A stretch of 64,000 nt of DNA from Episyrphus balteatus (lineage: Eukaryota > Arthropoda > Insecta > Diptera > Syrphidae): positions 69,400,277 through 69,464,276 of the forward strand of contig NC_079137.1 of NCBI RefSeq assembly GCF_945859705.1, written 5' to 3'. Under the pieces are notes generated by a model. That model saw only the letters and a list, made by a program, of their open reading frames with translations, had not been told where the DNA came from and searched no databases. Below, piece after piece: positions 23,471 through 36,483 of the stretch; the first letter of the stretch is position 1; every line of letters starts with the position of its first letter. A program made the translations under genes and the position numbers.

Positions 23471-24408
23471 CTATAATTTTATATTTTTTTTTTGGTTTTT
23501 GTTTTATTTTTGATGTTTTTTTTTGGGGATTTTTTTTTTAATCACGATTTTGGAATTTGTTGATTTGGTTTGGTTTTTTTTTTTTATTAAAAAGAAAAAA
23601 AGAAACAAAGAATCATAATTATAAGAAAAATAAAAAAAGACAGCAGATTTAATTTGTTTGTATTAAAATTAAGAAGAAAACTAAGTTTAAATAAAATGAT
23701 AAATAAATTAAAAAATTGTATTCTAATAAAAATTTTATACATAAGTATTGGAAAAAAATCTTAAAATGTTTCTTAATAAAATTTGTGAAATATGTTCCTA
23801 TTATGTGCTTGGTGAAAACTATTGATGTGAATTATAATAAATAAACAATAAAAAATGCGAATAAAGAAAATTAAATGTTTATTTTTTTACATAAGTCTTA
23901 ATAAACCACGAAAAACGCCTTCATATTACTGTAGCTGACATTATATTCTATCATAAAGGAAAATAATTGTAATGAATCAGAACTACTTCAAACCGCAAAA
24001 GTTAATGTTCTTTTTTTTTCAAAGTACTAAAAAATACCAATTTTTTTTAAGTTGAATTTTATAGACTTTATCGTAACTAAATAGTAGATAGCTGAGTTTT
24101 TGAAAAAAAAAATACTCTGGTTATAAATAGTGTCTTTTTTTCCCACCCGTGACAAGAGAAAAAAATAAAGGAGGCTTATTTTTCTTTGTACAAGAAGAAA
24201 ATTATTTACAAATCATTTGTTAGACAGAATAAACTTTCATTTATCATATAAGTGTCCCACCCGTGACACAAATTACTTAAAAAGAGAGCAAAACAAATCG
24301 ATGTGATGGTTTTAAAATGAAACTAACTTTATTTTGTAATAGGGAATACATAAATACGCGTCCTAAACGTAATAGAATAATCATTTTTATCAAAAAAAAA
24401 AAAACAAA

Positions 24409-24618
24409 ACCGACTTCCATGGACCAAAACTGGGTTTTGTGGTTTTTCTCATAGTTGCTATAGCAATAAATGAACTTAATTGGAATAGGACCAAACTGCA
24501 GGCACCAGCTTTCCAATAAAAAATAAATTATCAAAATTGGTTCATTTAGTCCAAAGTTATGAGGTAACAAAAAAAAAATACAGACGATTTGAATACCTCC
24601 TCCTTTTTGGAAGTCGGT
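24409..24618. mobile_element. Short TIR element, ACCGACTTCCA termini (210 bp)
   Basis: ACCGACTTCCA at 24409-24419 is exactly inverted at 24608-24618. The inner right end reads CCTCCTCCTTTTTGGAAGTC. This CCTCCTCC...GAAGTCGGT end is a recurrent phrase in dispersed insect repeats, from general knowledge. It is too short to encode anything. Confidence 0.7.
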
Positions 24619-24804
24619 AAAAATCAGTGTGAACTTCTTTTTGGATATTCATACTTTTGTCTGTTGAATGAGTGCATAACATACTTTTTCTTTTGACCTT
24701 AGAGCTTAATAATATAAATTAAATTGTAGAATGTTGAATAATAGCAAATGTGTTAAAAAAATTTAACTTTTAGGAATTAATTTCAAAAACCTATATTTTT
24801 AGCA

Positions 24805-25785
24805 GGGGAGAGTGGGGCCAAATGTAACACTTTTTTCTAAAATCGATGGTTCTCCTACAAATTTGAAAGTGGGTCAACCAGACCTTTTTTAAATTAAAGA
24901 CCCATGTTTTAGCTCCAAGATCCATCATAAAAATTTAGCAAAACATAACGGTAATGTTGAAAAATATAGCTTCCAAAAAAAAAATCGTGTTGTTTCAACT
25001 TACCCCACATACGGGGCAAAGTGTAACACATACCGGGGTAGGTTGTACCAAGAACTAAAAATAAGAGAAAAATACCTTTATTTGTTTATATTTATTTGTT
25101 TTTAATTAATAACAATAAAAACAAATCTTAGTCATGAAATTTTGGTGCAAATTTGTAAAAAGTGGAGCAAATCCAAGATTTCCAGAGAAAATTTGACAGT
25201 AGTCTTAAATAAAAGTTATTCGAATTCATAAATTGTTTTATAAGCTTTATGAATTCAAATGGTGGTTCAAAAATGTGTTTCCAATTTCAAAATAAATACA
25301 AATTCAATTACAAGCATTCATATTCAGGGTTGTTAATTATATTAGGTAAACAGTTTTTCAGTATAGGTAGGTTTTTACATGGTACAACTTGCCCCGGAAA
25401 AATGTTACAACTAGCCCCAGCATGAAATTTGGCACATAAAATCAATTTAAAAAAAAAGCGAAACTGATATAGACATAACACATACACGCAATTTGAGCCA
25501 AAACACGGTTGCATATAACAAAAAAACACTTAGCACTCTATCTTTTTCGGGTAAAGAGGTAGACCAAAAATAAAATTAAAAAAAAAAGTTACAAACATGC
25601 ATTTTTTGGGCACCACTAGTGTAACTTCTCACCCTGTCGTCTAATCTTCATCTGAAGAAAATGTGCCGGTAGATATTCAAAAATTGAGCATTTTTCTCCT
25701 TTACGCGTTTCTTAATATTGAAAGGAACATCGCTTTTTTTAGCTGTTAATTCTTACCCCTGTTACATTTAGCCCCACTCTCCCCC
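24805..25785. mobile_element. TIR element (~980 bp), GGGAGAGTGGGGC termini, with repeated GGGGC/TGTAAC phrases
   Basis: GGGGAGAGTGGGGCCAAATG followed by TAAC at the left is inverted at the right with one mismatch (GCTAAA for GCCAAA). Inside, the phrases ACGGGGCAAAGTGTAACAC, ACCGGGGTAGGTTGTACC, GTACAACTTGCCCCGG and TGTTACAACTAGCCCC repeat the same sense in both orientations. This looks like subterminal binding-site repeats of a non-autonomous DNA transposon. The family is not assigned. Confidence 0.75.
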
Positions 25786-28214
25786 ACATTTTTTAAGTTT
25801 TAGAATTTTTAAAGCTGCCCTATCTGTTTATTGAAAAATTGTCATGATATTTCTGAAAACTTGATCTTTTCTTATGTTAGATTTTTTATAAACAAGTTTA
25901 ATAAATAATCTTATTTCATTTTTCAAGACTTTCATAAGAATTTGACAGTCAGAAAAAATTTTCATAATAGTAAACCACGGTACATAAAATTTTTTCAGCA
26001 CACTGCTTGCTGTAATATTTAAGTTAGGAATTAAATTTTGTTGCTAAATGGCGCCCAATAATTTAGATGAAAGAATTGTAAAAAAAAAAAAAACAAAAGG
26101 TAACTATGGACACAGGAACAAAATAAAGATTCAAAGTAAGAGATTTTCGAAAGTTCATAAAAACTAGATTAATTAAGGAAACGAGATGAGAACCATATTT
26201 CAGCATACATTTAGGATACCCTGCTAAAAAGTTTTCCAATATTTTTGAAAATTTAATTGGAATGCCATTTTAAAGTAAATATGAATGAAGACTTATGAAC
26301 TTAATTTAAAAAAATATAGTCTCTGTTTAAAAAAAAAATGATTTTTCAAAAAAAAAAAAAATATATTTTTGAAAAACACAAAAATGGTTACTTTTTTCAA
26401 AAAAAATTAAAAAGGAATCGGCTAAGTGGTTTAAGACAAATTCAGAAATAAAATAAATGCTTCTTTGACAAGAACCGTCAATAGCGGTTAAAAAAATATT
26501 TTTGTAATAAAAAAAAATTACAAAAAAATAGTTTAAGCCCATAAAAACTTAAATTTGCTCCAGTGATTTAGGTTGTAGGTTGATCTACATACAGGCAGGC
26601 TGATGATATAATGATATCTATTTTCTAAACGATCAATGGGAGGACTAAAAGTTTCAGTCATCTTTCGGAGAGAAATGTTGGTTCTCCAAGTCAGTTTTCG
26701 GTAGCTTTCGCAGTTTGAAATTTATGTGCAAAAAAATATATTTTTGACATTTGACTTTTTACAACTTTTGACGTTAGTAATAATTCGAATTGAACTTTCG
26801 CATTACGTATTTCTTGTGGAAAAATTAAGATATAAGATAAAAAATAATACAGAATTTTTTCGCTCTTCAAAAATTAATGATGTCCCCGACAAATAAAAAC
26901 AATATTGCATAGGTACAGGAATTAGGTACTTTGAATGAGAAAGACAGACTTGTCTGCACGTGACGGTGATATGGACCTTTATTTGATTTAATTGAAAATA
27001 TTATTGAGTGGTTTGTCGAAGAAAAGTCTGTGTGCAACAAAAATTGCGAATATTATTTAAGGATTTTTTCCTTTCAATGAAATGTACAAATTTTTTAGTT
27101 TTGTAAAATTAAAATGTATATTCAGCAAATCGTATTTCTTTTCGTGAATATTAGACCATTATTAATTGTGTAAAATAAGTTTCACTAGACCTTTTTCCGG
27201 TTAAAACAAATTAATATAAAAGTGTTATCAAGAAAAAAATAATCCTTATTTTTTTTCTCTTAGACAAAAAATAAAAATAAAGTCATCTATCGACATGATT
27301 TACGTAACTATTCAAAAGAGAATTTTAAATAATTCTTGGAACTTTAATATATTATGAATAGCATACACAAAGGTCCTTCGAGATAAAAATATAAATATAA
27401 TAATGTACATAACATGTATGTTACTCTCATAACCCTATTGAATATAAAATATCTTCTTTTTTTTTGTATTTATTATTTTCTCCAAAAATTGTGCCTCAAT
27501 ATTTCCCTCAAAATTTAAATTCACAAAATATTTCCTCATTTTAAATATATTTTCCTTTCGTCTCTTGTGTTCTTATTTTGTGTTTTACTATACACACACA
27601 AATATTCCTGCTAGCCTATAAAGTAACGAGGATTTCATGTAAATTTATTGTTTGGTATGAAATCAACAAAAATATAAAACAAAAAAAAAAAAAATAAAAA
27701 TAAGGATGTAAAATTTATTTTTTTGTAAATATAAAAAATAAAAAAATTACACAATATTTTCCAATGTTGGTATGAAAATATAAATCGAGTGCACTGTTAA
27801 GAAATTGGTAAAAAAAAAATATATATACACACACAGCAAGTCAGAGCAACACAGATAATATTTTTTTTTATTATAATTTTTTTTTCATTTATTTATACAA
27901 AAAAAGGAATAAAATAAACAATAATAAATAAACACTCAACTGAACGTCAATTATACATATACACATAAAATTTATGTCACACAAATACTATATATGTTAC
28001 AGGCATTTTTTTGAGTATGAGTGTTGTATAATAAATAAATTTTAGCATAACCATAATTAAAATAAAATAAAAAAAAAATAAATAAAATAAAATTTATGTT
28101 GTGCGTTAATAAGAAAAAAAAATATATAAATTTATGACAATAAGATGTAAAATAAATTTTGTACACTTAAATAAAAATATAAATTAAAAAAAATAAATAA
28201 AATGTTTGTCTTAC

Positions 28215-28349
28215 TCTCATTTGGTGTCTTTGGTTGCGCAGAGTTGCTTACTGCTGATGTGATTGTTGCCACCACATCAGCATCCGTTGTCGACACTGCT
28301 TCAGACGCCCCCGTAGATCGTGTTAAAGTAGGCGTCTTTTTATACGTAA
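28215..28349 (-). CDS. Receptor exon 12: Ser/Thr/Ala-rich cytoplasmic exon
   Basis: It encodes residues 826-871: VTYKKTPTLTRSTGASEAV, then TTDADVVATITSAVSNS and AQPKTPNE. The acceptor is CGCATAG|TTACG and the donor GAGA|GTAAGA, phase 1 at both ends, so the exon could be skipped without a frame change. No motif is recognised beyond possible phosphorylation sites. Confidence 0.82.
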
Positions 28350-31300
28350 CTATGCGTATTTTTTTTTTTTTTTGCAATATTAATTGTTTTTTTTTTTTAT
28401 TACAAAAAAAAGCAAAACAACAGTATAACAGTCGACAGGATTAATATTTTATGTAGCAATTAAAATATTTCAAACAAAAAAACACAAAAGAATCATTGTC
28501 ACACAATCGAAAAAACCACATGCAGGAATAAATAAAAACAAAAATTAAATAAATAAATAAATTAAGAAATTAAAAATAAAATTTTATATAAAAAAAATAA
28601 ATTGTAAGCGATTTTTTAATAAATATATACAAAATAGAATCGGATTTGTATATAAAGATAAGGATATTGAAGCATGTTCACTCTGTTATTTGGATATAAT
28701 TAAAAAATATTTTCACATATTTTAATTTTTTTATTTTTTAATTCGATCGATTAAACCATAAAATTAATGGATGATTGGATATAGACGACCTAGGATATAT
28801 ACCTTTCGGGATTAAATACAAAAAAAAAAGTAAAAACGTAGTTCAATTAATGGTGTTTTCGTAGTATTTTATTGAAAACATTTTAATCTACTGTCCTTTC
28901 AATTTTTTTTTTTTTTAATTTTTTCGGTAACAAAACCATTTTAAATTGTATTAAAGTGGGATAATTATAATAATTGAATCTATATTTTGTGGGTTTCAAA
29001 TTTCAAATGAAACACACATAAATTGATTAATTTTTTACACGAATTAAAATGAGGTTAAGTCTATTTTGCCAAAAATTATAACAAAACAAAAAAAATAATA
29101 ATTAAATTATTTAAAATGATTCTAACAAATTACTTTATCTTCATTATTATTGTAAATAAATGAATAAACTAGAGTTTTTAAATCAATTATCGTTTTATTT
29201 CGCAAAAAGAATAAATTTGGACAAAATATAATAAATATTAATTTAGTTAATGAGCTGTGAATAATAAATATTTTTAATTAATATAATAATGGTGAATAAA
29301 TCAATTTGTTATTATTTTTCTGGGGAAGTAGAAGTTTTGAGTTTAAGTTAAAATATTTGATAGAAAATGACGATTTTGTAGGACATTACTAATGAAATAA
29401 GCAGTGATTTGTTTAAAAGAAAAAGAATATACTAATTTGTTCTACTTCGTAAACTAAACATGATAGTTTAATATTTTTATTTCTTTTCATGGATGTTTTA
29501 AAATTCAAAAAACATAAATATATTAACATTTTATAAAACTATTTCAAATATTATAGTCCTAAAGAAGATTGCCACGAAAGTAGGTATAATTAATGTAAAC
29601 ATACTTTTTGAAATTTCAGCAATTTTATTTGTTGTTAACTATAATTACCTACATTGGTCTGCAAAATTTAACTTTTTTTTTCTCCTTCAAATAATTGTTT
29701 GATATTATGAAAGTTTAGACTTTCCTGAATCTAAAAAAATTCTATCAGGTACCATTTTTGTAAAAATGATTTTTGAAAAATGTGAGTAGTTTCTAAAAAA
29801 TGACCCTTTTATATTCATTTGAAATTGTATAAAATTAAAACTATTTGTCGCATTGAGCTCAAATTTGGAGGACTTATTCTTCATAATATAACCTATCGAT
29901 TGACACTAAATATGTTCTTTTATATTCATGTTTACTCATTTTTTAAAATACTGATTGACAAAAAAAGCAGACATTTCGAAATCCTTCACTTTTTAGTAAA
30001 TCCTACATGAACAAAAGCACCTTAATTAAGGAAAATGTAAAATATCATTGCCCATTATATTTTAAAATTTTTAAGTGTTTTGTAATTTTATATACAATTT
30101 TTCTATTTAGAAATATCTTATTTGTAATAAACCATTCGATAAACTGCCTTGTTAAGCTTCAGATTTGTATCTCCTAGAAAAAAAAAGTAAACTTTTCTTA
30201 TAGTTTTTGATGTGCTAAGTTAGAATCCGAAGTCAAAAAAATTGTATCACGTCAGGATTTTAAGATATGCGCATTAAAGTATCACAAAATCAAGTTTTTT
30301 TTTAGAAAACCTCAAAAAAACTACTATATCTCAAAAACCAGAGCTGACCGAAATTTTTTGAGTTCGGATTCAAAATCAGCACACTAAAGTTCATTAGATA
30401 AGTATACTTTTGTTCTAGGGAAAAAGATATATTAATTTTTAGAGATAAGTTTCTTTATGGTAAGATATGCCAAACCTACTAAACTTACTTAAATTAAGAT
30501 ATCTCGGAGAAGAAAAGAGATATTGAGAAGATTGAAACTGATTTTGAAAGAAAAAAATAAGTTCTTTCATAAACCGTATCAATATTAATTGAAAAAGATT
30601 ACATTATGCCAAAATATTTCTTCGAAAACAGCAAAAAATGGGTTTTTGAGATTTTCTAACGGGAATATCTAAAAAACGTGACGTGCTAGGTTAATTCTGA
30701 CTTCGGATTCGGAATCAGCATACAAAAAAGTATAGTTTTATTTAAAGGAGGATTTCCTTGCAGACCAGTGTTATCATTATAATAGTTTTTATTTCAGAGT
30801 TTTTAATACAGGATAAGTTCCCTTTTTTGTACAAAAGAAATTTCACTTTTTTTTAAATCAAATTCATATTTCGAAACCTATTTCTCATATTGTTTAAATG
30901 GAACATCATATTAAATAATGTGATATATTGACAAAAAATAAACAAAAAAAAAAATTATTTATGTTTGTGCAAAAGGTGAATTTGATTTGCAAAATGGTGA
31001 GTTAATTTGTAAAAGAATTCAATAAAAAATATAAAGAAAAACACGGACTAGATAAATTTTAACCTCAATTTCAAAAGAAACATATCTAAAATGCATATTT
31101 TTTATATAATCATGTTAAAATGTGTAATTTTATAACACCAAATTTTTTTTCTCCTGCGAAAAAAATTGTTCAAAAATGATGAATTAATTCATCTTTTGGC
31201 AGCCATTTTGGATTAAATATCATTGTTTCTGTTCTGTCCTACCAATTAAACTTTTTATTTTTTTAGAAAAACTTTAGAAAACTTTTTTATTTTTTTAGAA

Positions 31301-33164
31301 AATAAATGCTACATGTGTATTTTTTACTCTTAGTTATTGCAAAAGTTACATAAAATGTTAAAGCTTTTTTTAGAACTAAAGAATAATTTTAATTTTATTT
31401 CATCATTTTAAAAATATGTAAAATTAAATAAAAGTTTTTTAATGCTTTTGACATCCATATAGATATCTTATAGAATTTTTGATTTTTTTTTTACCGTAGT
31501 AGCGGTTTTAAAAAACCGTAGTAGCCATTAAAAAAATTGTTTTTATCGCATATTAAAACAAAGTTTAATGACAAATCCTTAATCCGATTTGAAAAAATAG
31601 ATTTAAGAAAGATATTTTTGAAAGTTTTTTTTATTTTTTAGATTAAAGATAACTTAAACAATTTTGAATAAAAATTTCCATGGCTCATTGTTATCTCGAG
31701 TTCATTTACGAGTTTTTCACTTGCCCTTTATTAAAACTTTAATAAAAAAAAGGTATTTTAGAAAATATAGGACAAATAGAAGCAGTTTTAGTTTCAACAT
31801 ATAGAAAATTCTATTGACCTTTAGGGAGTAATACAAATTTTATTAAACAAAAAGTAAAAATTATCAAAGTCGGAAAAAATCATGTACATACTTTATTTAA
31901 ATTTTTTTTTTTTTTTAAATTGCTAGTTAGTCCTAGAAAGTTGCAAGGATTGTTTTTAAAAGTGGTTTTAAAAGTTAACAGGTGAAATGTGTAATATTTT
32001 CTTCTGCTTAAACAGAATTTTTTAAAAACGTAGCCTAAAATTAAAAAAAAAAAAGTCCTGAGCCCGAATCCGGAGTCATAATAATTCTATTACATCTTTT
32101 AGAAAACCTTAAATGAAGTTATTTTCAACGCAAAGACACCTTGCGCATTGTCATTTGTTTTAATTAAATTTCAATAAACTAAATTTAAAAAAATAACACA
32201 CGCTTTAAAATAGCTTAAAAAATAGTTAAAAATACAAAATGTTTGATTTTCTAACAAAAACTTTTCTAGCTCAAATAGTTTAATCAAATTCAGTACACCG
32301 TACAAATTTAACAAAGTTTACTTTAGTTAGTATAACAAAGAAGAAAGTTTTGTTTTATTGACCAGTATAAAGTATAATTGGAGTCTTTGTGGGGCTGTTA
32401 GTTTATAAGTTACCTATTGTTTTTTTTTTCAAATTTTTCAATTTTTCGAAAACGATAAATCTTTTAATACTCTTTTAAGTGAGTAAAAATAGTCCGATTA
32501 GTAAGGAATTTTGCCCTTAAAGAGGTGAATCTGTTCCAATTCGTGTAGGTATACATGTTATTTTGATATTGGCTCTTATCAAAACTATAATTTTGGAAAA
32601 CGAGAGATCCACCATTTTGGATCAAAAATGTACAAAAACTCATTTCATAAAATAACTAGCTACCAGTTTAGCAAAAAAAATTTTATTTTAAAAATTTTTT
32701 TGCACTGTTAAAAATGTTGCATTTGATGGTCGTTTTTTGACAACTTAGGAAGTTTATTGGTCCTTATTATAAAAAAAATACTGTACAAAAAATAAAAACT
32801 ACCAGATTTGACGCACTGTCCGATGAATATATTTACTGTACTACAATTTGACTAAACTAAATAAAGAGAAATACCAATTTTTTTCTTTCAGGAAAAACAT
32901 TTCTGTCACTTCCGTAACAATGGATTGGACCTACTTTGTAAATGTTTTCTTTGCATATTACAAGTCATTTGTAACGTATTTCTTAACAATTCATACTCAA
33001 TTTAGAACATATCTAATAGAAAAATAAACTATTTTGTAAATTCAGTACAGTATTAAACCAGAAAACATGCTCCAATTCCTCTTCAAATATCGAACATCCG
33101 TCCTATTTATTATACATATTTTATGTCAATATAAAAAATAAAAAATAAAATATAAAAGCATTAC
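28350..33164 (-). other. Intron 11
   Basis: It contains a TIR-bounded segment at 29652-30770. The remainder (28,360-29,640 and 30,780-33,160) is AT-rich with nothing that looks coding. Confidence 0.6.
29652..30770. mobile_element. TIR-bounded segment, CATTGGTCTGCAA termini (~1.1 kb)
   Basis: CATTGGTCTGCAA at 29652-29664 is inverted as TTGCAGACCAGTG at 30758-30770 with one mismatch. The interior contains repeated phrases such as TCGGATTC and AATCAGCA followed by AAAGT, at about 30,365-30,385 and 30,705-30,730. No transposase frame. Probably a decayed non-autonomous element. Confidence 0.5.
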
Positions 33165-34159
33165 CACTGCCAGAACAACGGATTCCCTTCAAACGATGTT
33201 CCGTCGAAAAAGGATTCGAATCATCTTTTTGCCTCCAAAATGCCTTCGGTGCATTCAACATCGAACTCAAAAGTCCCACATGCGAACGCTGACTATCTCT
33301 CGTTCGGTCATCATCATTTTTTCGTCGTTTAAATAAATCACCTCCCAATGCCAACGTTACAAACCTATCGAAGAATCCTGATTCTCTAATAATCCTTGAA
33401 GTTTCTGTGTTACTATTATTTGTTATTTGAATTGGACTCTCTTCATCGTCACTCGGTGATGTTGTAGCCTGCTGATGGCAATTTGTCTCATTTGATTTTG
33501 GCAGCAGTTCATTAGCACTAGTTGCCGATATATTTGTCAAAAGATTCGACGAATTAATTGAGTTCTTCAGCAATCTGGGATTCCTTGGTGGAAGTGGTGG
33601 CGGGACAGGACGTCTGAGTGGAGTTGGAAGCTCATCTGTTAAAATAGTATTATTCGGATTAACTCGAACGGTTTTGGGTAATTTCGAAGATGGTCTTCCC
33701 AAGGATTGAGTTCCACCACGTAATATCGAATGATTGCTCCTTGCACCGAGTGACGTATTATTATTGTTATGAGATTGAAGTGTTGCTAATGAAGATGTTG
33801 GTGGTGACGAAGGACAATTATTCATGCTTAAAGTGCTTTTTGTGCGAATTATATTATTTATTGTGCTTGAAAGTGATGTGCAGGTATTATTATTATTTAT
33901 ATTTGTATTTGGTTTTGATTCAACAGTGGCTTTAGTTGTTCCACTTAAATGATATGATCTTGGTATCGTTGATGCACCACTCGTGTTGCTTGTATTTAGT
34001 ACCAAACGATTGGCAGCTAGATTTTGTTTGGTATCGTTTTTAACGTGCACCATTACGCCCGGTCGCAATGGCCATCTTGGTGGACTTTTTGGTATTTCAA
34101 GTGGAGTCTGTGATGTAGTTGATGATGGCAGAGGTGATGTGGGTTGATAGGATAACACA
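33165..34159 (-). CDS. Receptor exon 11: first large cytoplasmic exon, proline-rich
   Basis: It encodes residues 494-826. It begins SVLSYQPTSPLPSSTTSQ, then KSPPRWPLRPGVMVHV. A region rich in Ser/Thr/Asn follows, with RRPVPPPLPPRNPR, which fits SH3-ligand consensus, and SNPFSTEHR near the end. The acceptor is CATGCCAG|TGTG and the donor GGCAGTG|GTAATG (phase 1). The open frame extends past both splice sites, so the boundaries rest on phase and site quality. Confidence 0.88.
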
Positions 34160-35239
34160 CTGGCATGGGAATTTTTTTGGTTTTTTTGTTTTATTTTTGA
34201 AAGCAGCGTAAGAAAATATGGATGCAAATTAAAATCAAGCGGGCGCACACACATAAAATTAAAAATTAAAAAAAAAAAAAATTAATAAAAATATATAAAA
34301 AAAAATTATTATTAGATAATAATAAAATAAAAAAATAATAAGAAAAATAAAATTTTGTGTTGTTAATAATTTTTGTCATGCAAACAAACAATTTGCTAAG
34401 TGCATTTTACTCTAAATTATTCAAATCTAACAAACTATTAAAATATTTTAAAATTGGCGATGCTTTTGTTGACATAATTAGGTTTCACTTTAATTTTAAG
34501 TAAGTAAGGGAAAACGAAGAACAATTGCGTTTTAAGGATTTGATTATTTTATATAAATTTGAAAGCCAAGCACATATTAACTAAAATGTGCTTCTTTACT
34601 AACATTTTTGTTTCCGCGACAGATTTTGCAAAAAAAAAAATGTCAATCTCCAATATTTTGAAAATTGCAAGATTTACATTGTATCAAGAAAATTAATTTT
34701 CTTCTGAAATTAAAATTTCAGAAATATTAGAAAAATTTGTACCTACTTTATAAAATTGTTAACCCATTTCCGGCGGCTACCAGTTCCAGTTGACTTAGAA
34801 ACTTGAAATTTTACACACTTATTGTTTTTGATCTAATTAAAAGAAATGTGAAAAAAAAATTTTGGTAAAGCTTCTGGTTTTCCAGAAAAATCACGTCGCG
34901 TTTTCGGAACGCTTGCCGAAAATGGACCTTATCAAAATTATTTTTCAAAAAATTTCTTACATAGAATATAAATCAGTTTTATTTGAAAACTTTTATGAAG
35001 AAATGAACTAGATATAAATACACTGAGTATTAAAAAATTGTTGACAACAAAATGACAAATTGCGTTCAAAAATTTTACCTCAAATTTTTCAAGAGCTCGA
35101 ATTTTAAAAGTCCTAAAAAAGCAAATTTTTCACAAACAAATTCAAAAACAGGTCGATTAGATAATTGAACTATCTTTCAAAACCTATCTTTAGTTTATTT
35201 TTAATTATAATAAGTTAGGTTCCAGAAGCCTTCAAACAT

Positions 35240-35261
35240 GACGTTGCGAAAACGCAACGTT
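35240..35261. repeat. Perfect GC-rich hairpin
   Basis: ACGTTGCG-AAAA-CGCAACGT is an 8-bp perfect stem with an AAAA loop, in very AT-rich surroundings. A related phrase, GTCGCGTTTTCGGAACGC, lies upstream near 34,895, so both may be ends of one decayed element (TTCCGGC occurs near 34,770 and its complement GCCGGAA near 35,263). Confidence 0.6.
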
Positions 35262-36430
35262 AGCCGGAATTTTTTTAAATTTGTTCAAAAAAAAAAGACA
35301 AATTTATACTCAACTCAATTGACACAGTAAAGCTTCTAAATATTAGGTAAGTAAAATGTTTCCTTAAAGCAAAGTCTCAGGACATATTTTTTAAAGGAAT
35401 TTATAACTTTATTAACTACATTTTTAACCATAAAATATTTTTGGATAGGTTTTTTCTTAACCAAATACCCCACTATGATGTGTTTGAATATTAGACAGAT
35501 ACAAAATTTATATCGACCTTATTATTTGGACGGATATTTTTTATTCCAAATTTTGAAAGTACTGAAATAGCTTAGACATTAAAAAAAATACCAACTAGCT
35601 CTTAAGCCCTATGGCACATGTACAAACATATCTTTTGTCGTTCTGAGAATCAAGCAAAAAAAAAACATGTCTACACTTAGCCTTCACGTTCAGAGTAATC
35701 TGATTGTTAAAATCTGTTAGGTAGTTACCTACTTTAAAAAACTAAATAAAAAAATTAAATTCGATGTTAAAGATTTCAGCAAACAATAAAAGCCGTTTTG
35801 ATTTTGTAATTTCAAAAACTATTGATCCAGAAATCAAAATTTAAAAAACCTCACACCTTTTTAGAGAAAAAAATAATTTTTTGAAAAATTAATTGTTTTA
35901 AAAAAAAATCTGAAGTATACGTTTATTTTTAATAAACTTTTTATGGATACAAATTCTTAAATATTTTTCAAAAAATAATAAGTACCCATGCGGACACTAA
36001 AAAACAAATTTTCAAAAAAATTGATTCGTTTAAGAAAAAAACACACAATAATTTCAAAGGAAATTAAATTTGTTTTAAATCCCAAATGTGTTTTTCGAAG
36101 GTTATTTTTATTTTTATTAACAAAAAGAGGCCTTTGTAACAAAATTTTGATTGAAATCGGTTGAATCGTTTACGAGTAAGACAAAAATGGATAAAACGGT
36201 TCTGTAACCTTAAATAACGCAATAAAAAAACGTTTTTTTTTTTTTTATTCAATAAGCAGGTTCATCGTTATTTACCGCTGTATAAATTCAAACCTTAATG
36301 AACTCAGTAAGAGCCATTTTGAAAATTTATTTTTCTCAAGGAAGTTTTGGTCCTAAAAATAATATTTCCATTTCTACTTTAGGGAATATAAAAAAAACTT
36401 AGATAACTATGAAATTTGAAACAAATTCCT

Positions 36431-36483
36431 TCTGTAGTTTAGGCTACAGCTAAATTAACAGACCGACATACAGACAGATGGAA
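36431..36483 (-). repeat. Fragment of the CTGTCTG/CTACAGCCTAAAC dispersed repeat
   Basis: The minus strand reads CATCTGTCTGTATGTCGGTC, then CTGTAGCCTAAAC, matching the sense of the copy starting at 53,724. It is a short remnant. Confidence 0.5.

Larger units (their letters stand above)
23471..28214 (-). other. Intron 12
   Basis: It contains two TIR elements (24409-24618 and 24805-25785) and a duplicated CCCACCCGTGAC phrase (~24,141 and ~24,248). The stretch 25,800-28,214 is AT-rich; no coding signal was found. Confidence 0.6.
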
